Below are positions 63,609 to 64,000 of a stretch of DNA of 64,000 bases, in pieces. The position numbers and the translations under genes were made by a program. Each line of letters opens with the position of its first letter. The first letter of the stretch is position 1. The stretch is from Desulfurispora thermophila DSM 16022. Its GTDB lineage: Bacteria > Bacillota > Desulfotomaculia > Desulfotomaculales > Desulfurisporaceae. The notes below the pieces were generated by a model. That model was not told where the DNA came from, did no database searches, and saw only the letters and a program-made list of their open reading frames with translations. The stretch is from positions 48,324 through 112,323 of the forward strand of contig NZ_AQWN01000012.1 in NCBI RefSeq assembly GCF_000376385.1, given 5' to 3'.

Positions 63609-64000
63609 ATGTCCAACTGGAAAACCAAAACTGTTGTCGCCGCTCTGGCCCTGTCCATCCTGGTACCCGGCGCGGCCATGGCTACATCCACCAGCAACGC
63701 CGGTAGCGCCGGTCTGGCAGGGAAAGTTGCCGGTATGGCTTTCCCGGGCCGGCACCATCAGGGAGATCCGGCCAAACAGCAGGAGATGCAGCAAAAGATC
63801 CTGGAACTGGTGAGCAAGTACACGCCCGAATCTTTGAGTGAGTGGCAGGCCGCCCTGGCCGAACAGGAAAAATTGCGCCAGTCCATGCCTCAAAAAGAAC
63901 CGGCCTGGATGGCCAACCTGACTGACGAGCAAAAAGCTCAGCTGAAAGAGATCATGGACAAGGTGAAGGATGGCCAGCTGACCCGCGAGCAGGCCAAAGA
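63609..64000 (+). CDS. Secreted DUF2680-like protein, N-terminal part (cut by window edge)
   Basis: ATG 63609 follows AAGGGGGA. The 130 visible residues have a signal peptide (MSNWKTKTVVAALALSILVPGAAMA) and then charged helical repeats (KQQEMQQKILELVSKYTPESLSEW, MANLTDEQKAQLKEIMDKVKDGQLTREQAK). LTDEQKAQL with paired helices is typical of YckD/DUF2680-type secreted proteins of spore formers. The frame is open at the window edge. Function unknown. Confidence 0.75.
   Translation, partial: MSNWKTKTVVAALALSILVPGAAMATSTSNAGSAGLAGKVAGMAFPGRHHQGDPAKQQEMQQKILELVSKYTPESLSEWQAALAEQEKLRQSMPQKEPAWMANLTDEQKAQLKEIMDKVKDGQLTREQAK

Overview
The window reads as the chromosome of a GC-rich, spore-forming, anaerobic Firmicute, most like the Desulfotomaculum/Pelotomaculum group (Peptococcaceae). 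Grounds: the order rpsF-ssb-rpsR-mazG-like-DUF2232-rplI-lonC-dnaB with purA close by (a block typically found near oriC), the spore protease yyaC, CtsR/sigma-A style Gram-positive signals, GGAGG ribosome sites with many GTG/TTG starts, and energy-metabolism genes of strict anaerobes (indolepyruvate:ferredoxin oxidoreductase, 4-hydroxybutyryl-CoA dehydratase). The genus is an inference.

Layout. 1-1.0 kb: broken IS200/IS605 element (tnpB plus an internally deleted tnpA), then a lone Phd-type antitoxin. 1.6-7.6 kb: chaperone operon dnaK-dnaJ(like)-clpB on the minus strand behind a CtsR-like operator. 7.9-9.1 kb: AhpD-like protein and a vapBC-type pair. 9.2-13.6 kb: iorA-iorB-paaK for aromatic 2-oxoacids, behind a sigma-A promoter and a leader carrying regularly spaced GAG/TAG triplets (TRAP-like) and a terminator. 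13.6-14.0 kb: hicAB copy 1.

14.17-25.38 kb: an 11.2-kb integrative element in the 3' end of tRNA-Gly(CCC), with 46-bp direct-repeat att sites, paired integrase arm sites at both ends, an excisionase-like protein, a primase-helicase followed by an iteron cluster, an SF2 helicase, a RinA/ArpU-like regulator, 11-bp tandem repeats, an XRE-hicB-hicA operon (hicAB copy 2), divergent promoters and a tyrosine integrase. No capsid, tail or conjugation genes are visible, so it looks like a phage satellite (PICI-like) or integrative plasmid.

25.3-31.7 kb: tRNA-Gly, small envelope genes, pspA with a DUF350 partner, tRNA-Glu and tRNA-Lys, purA and a flavoprotein. 32-45.4 kb: a chemoreceptor, the replication/ribosomal block, M18 aminopeptidase, membrane proteins, yyaC and a phosphoribosyltransferase. 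45.6-54.1 kb: an acyl-CoA module with a TetR regulator (30-bp palindromic operator and structured leader), a sigma-54 activator, a DUF362 protein, 3-hydroxyacyl-CoA dehydrogenase, acyl-CoA ligase and 4-hydroxybutyryl-CoA dehydratase. Two near-consensus sigma-54 promoters and a shared upstream dyad tie this module to the activator. 54.8-59.2 kb: a low-GC DUF362-ferredoxin gene, a MerR regulator and larB/larC for the nickel-pincer cofactor. 59.4-63.3 kb: decayed genes, namely a frameshifted Rpn nuclease and a cobalamin-riboswitch locus reduced to cobN-like C-terminal pieces. The right edge cuts a secreted-protein gene.
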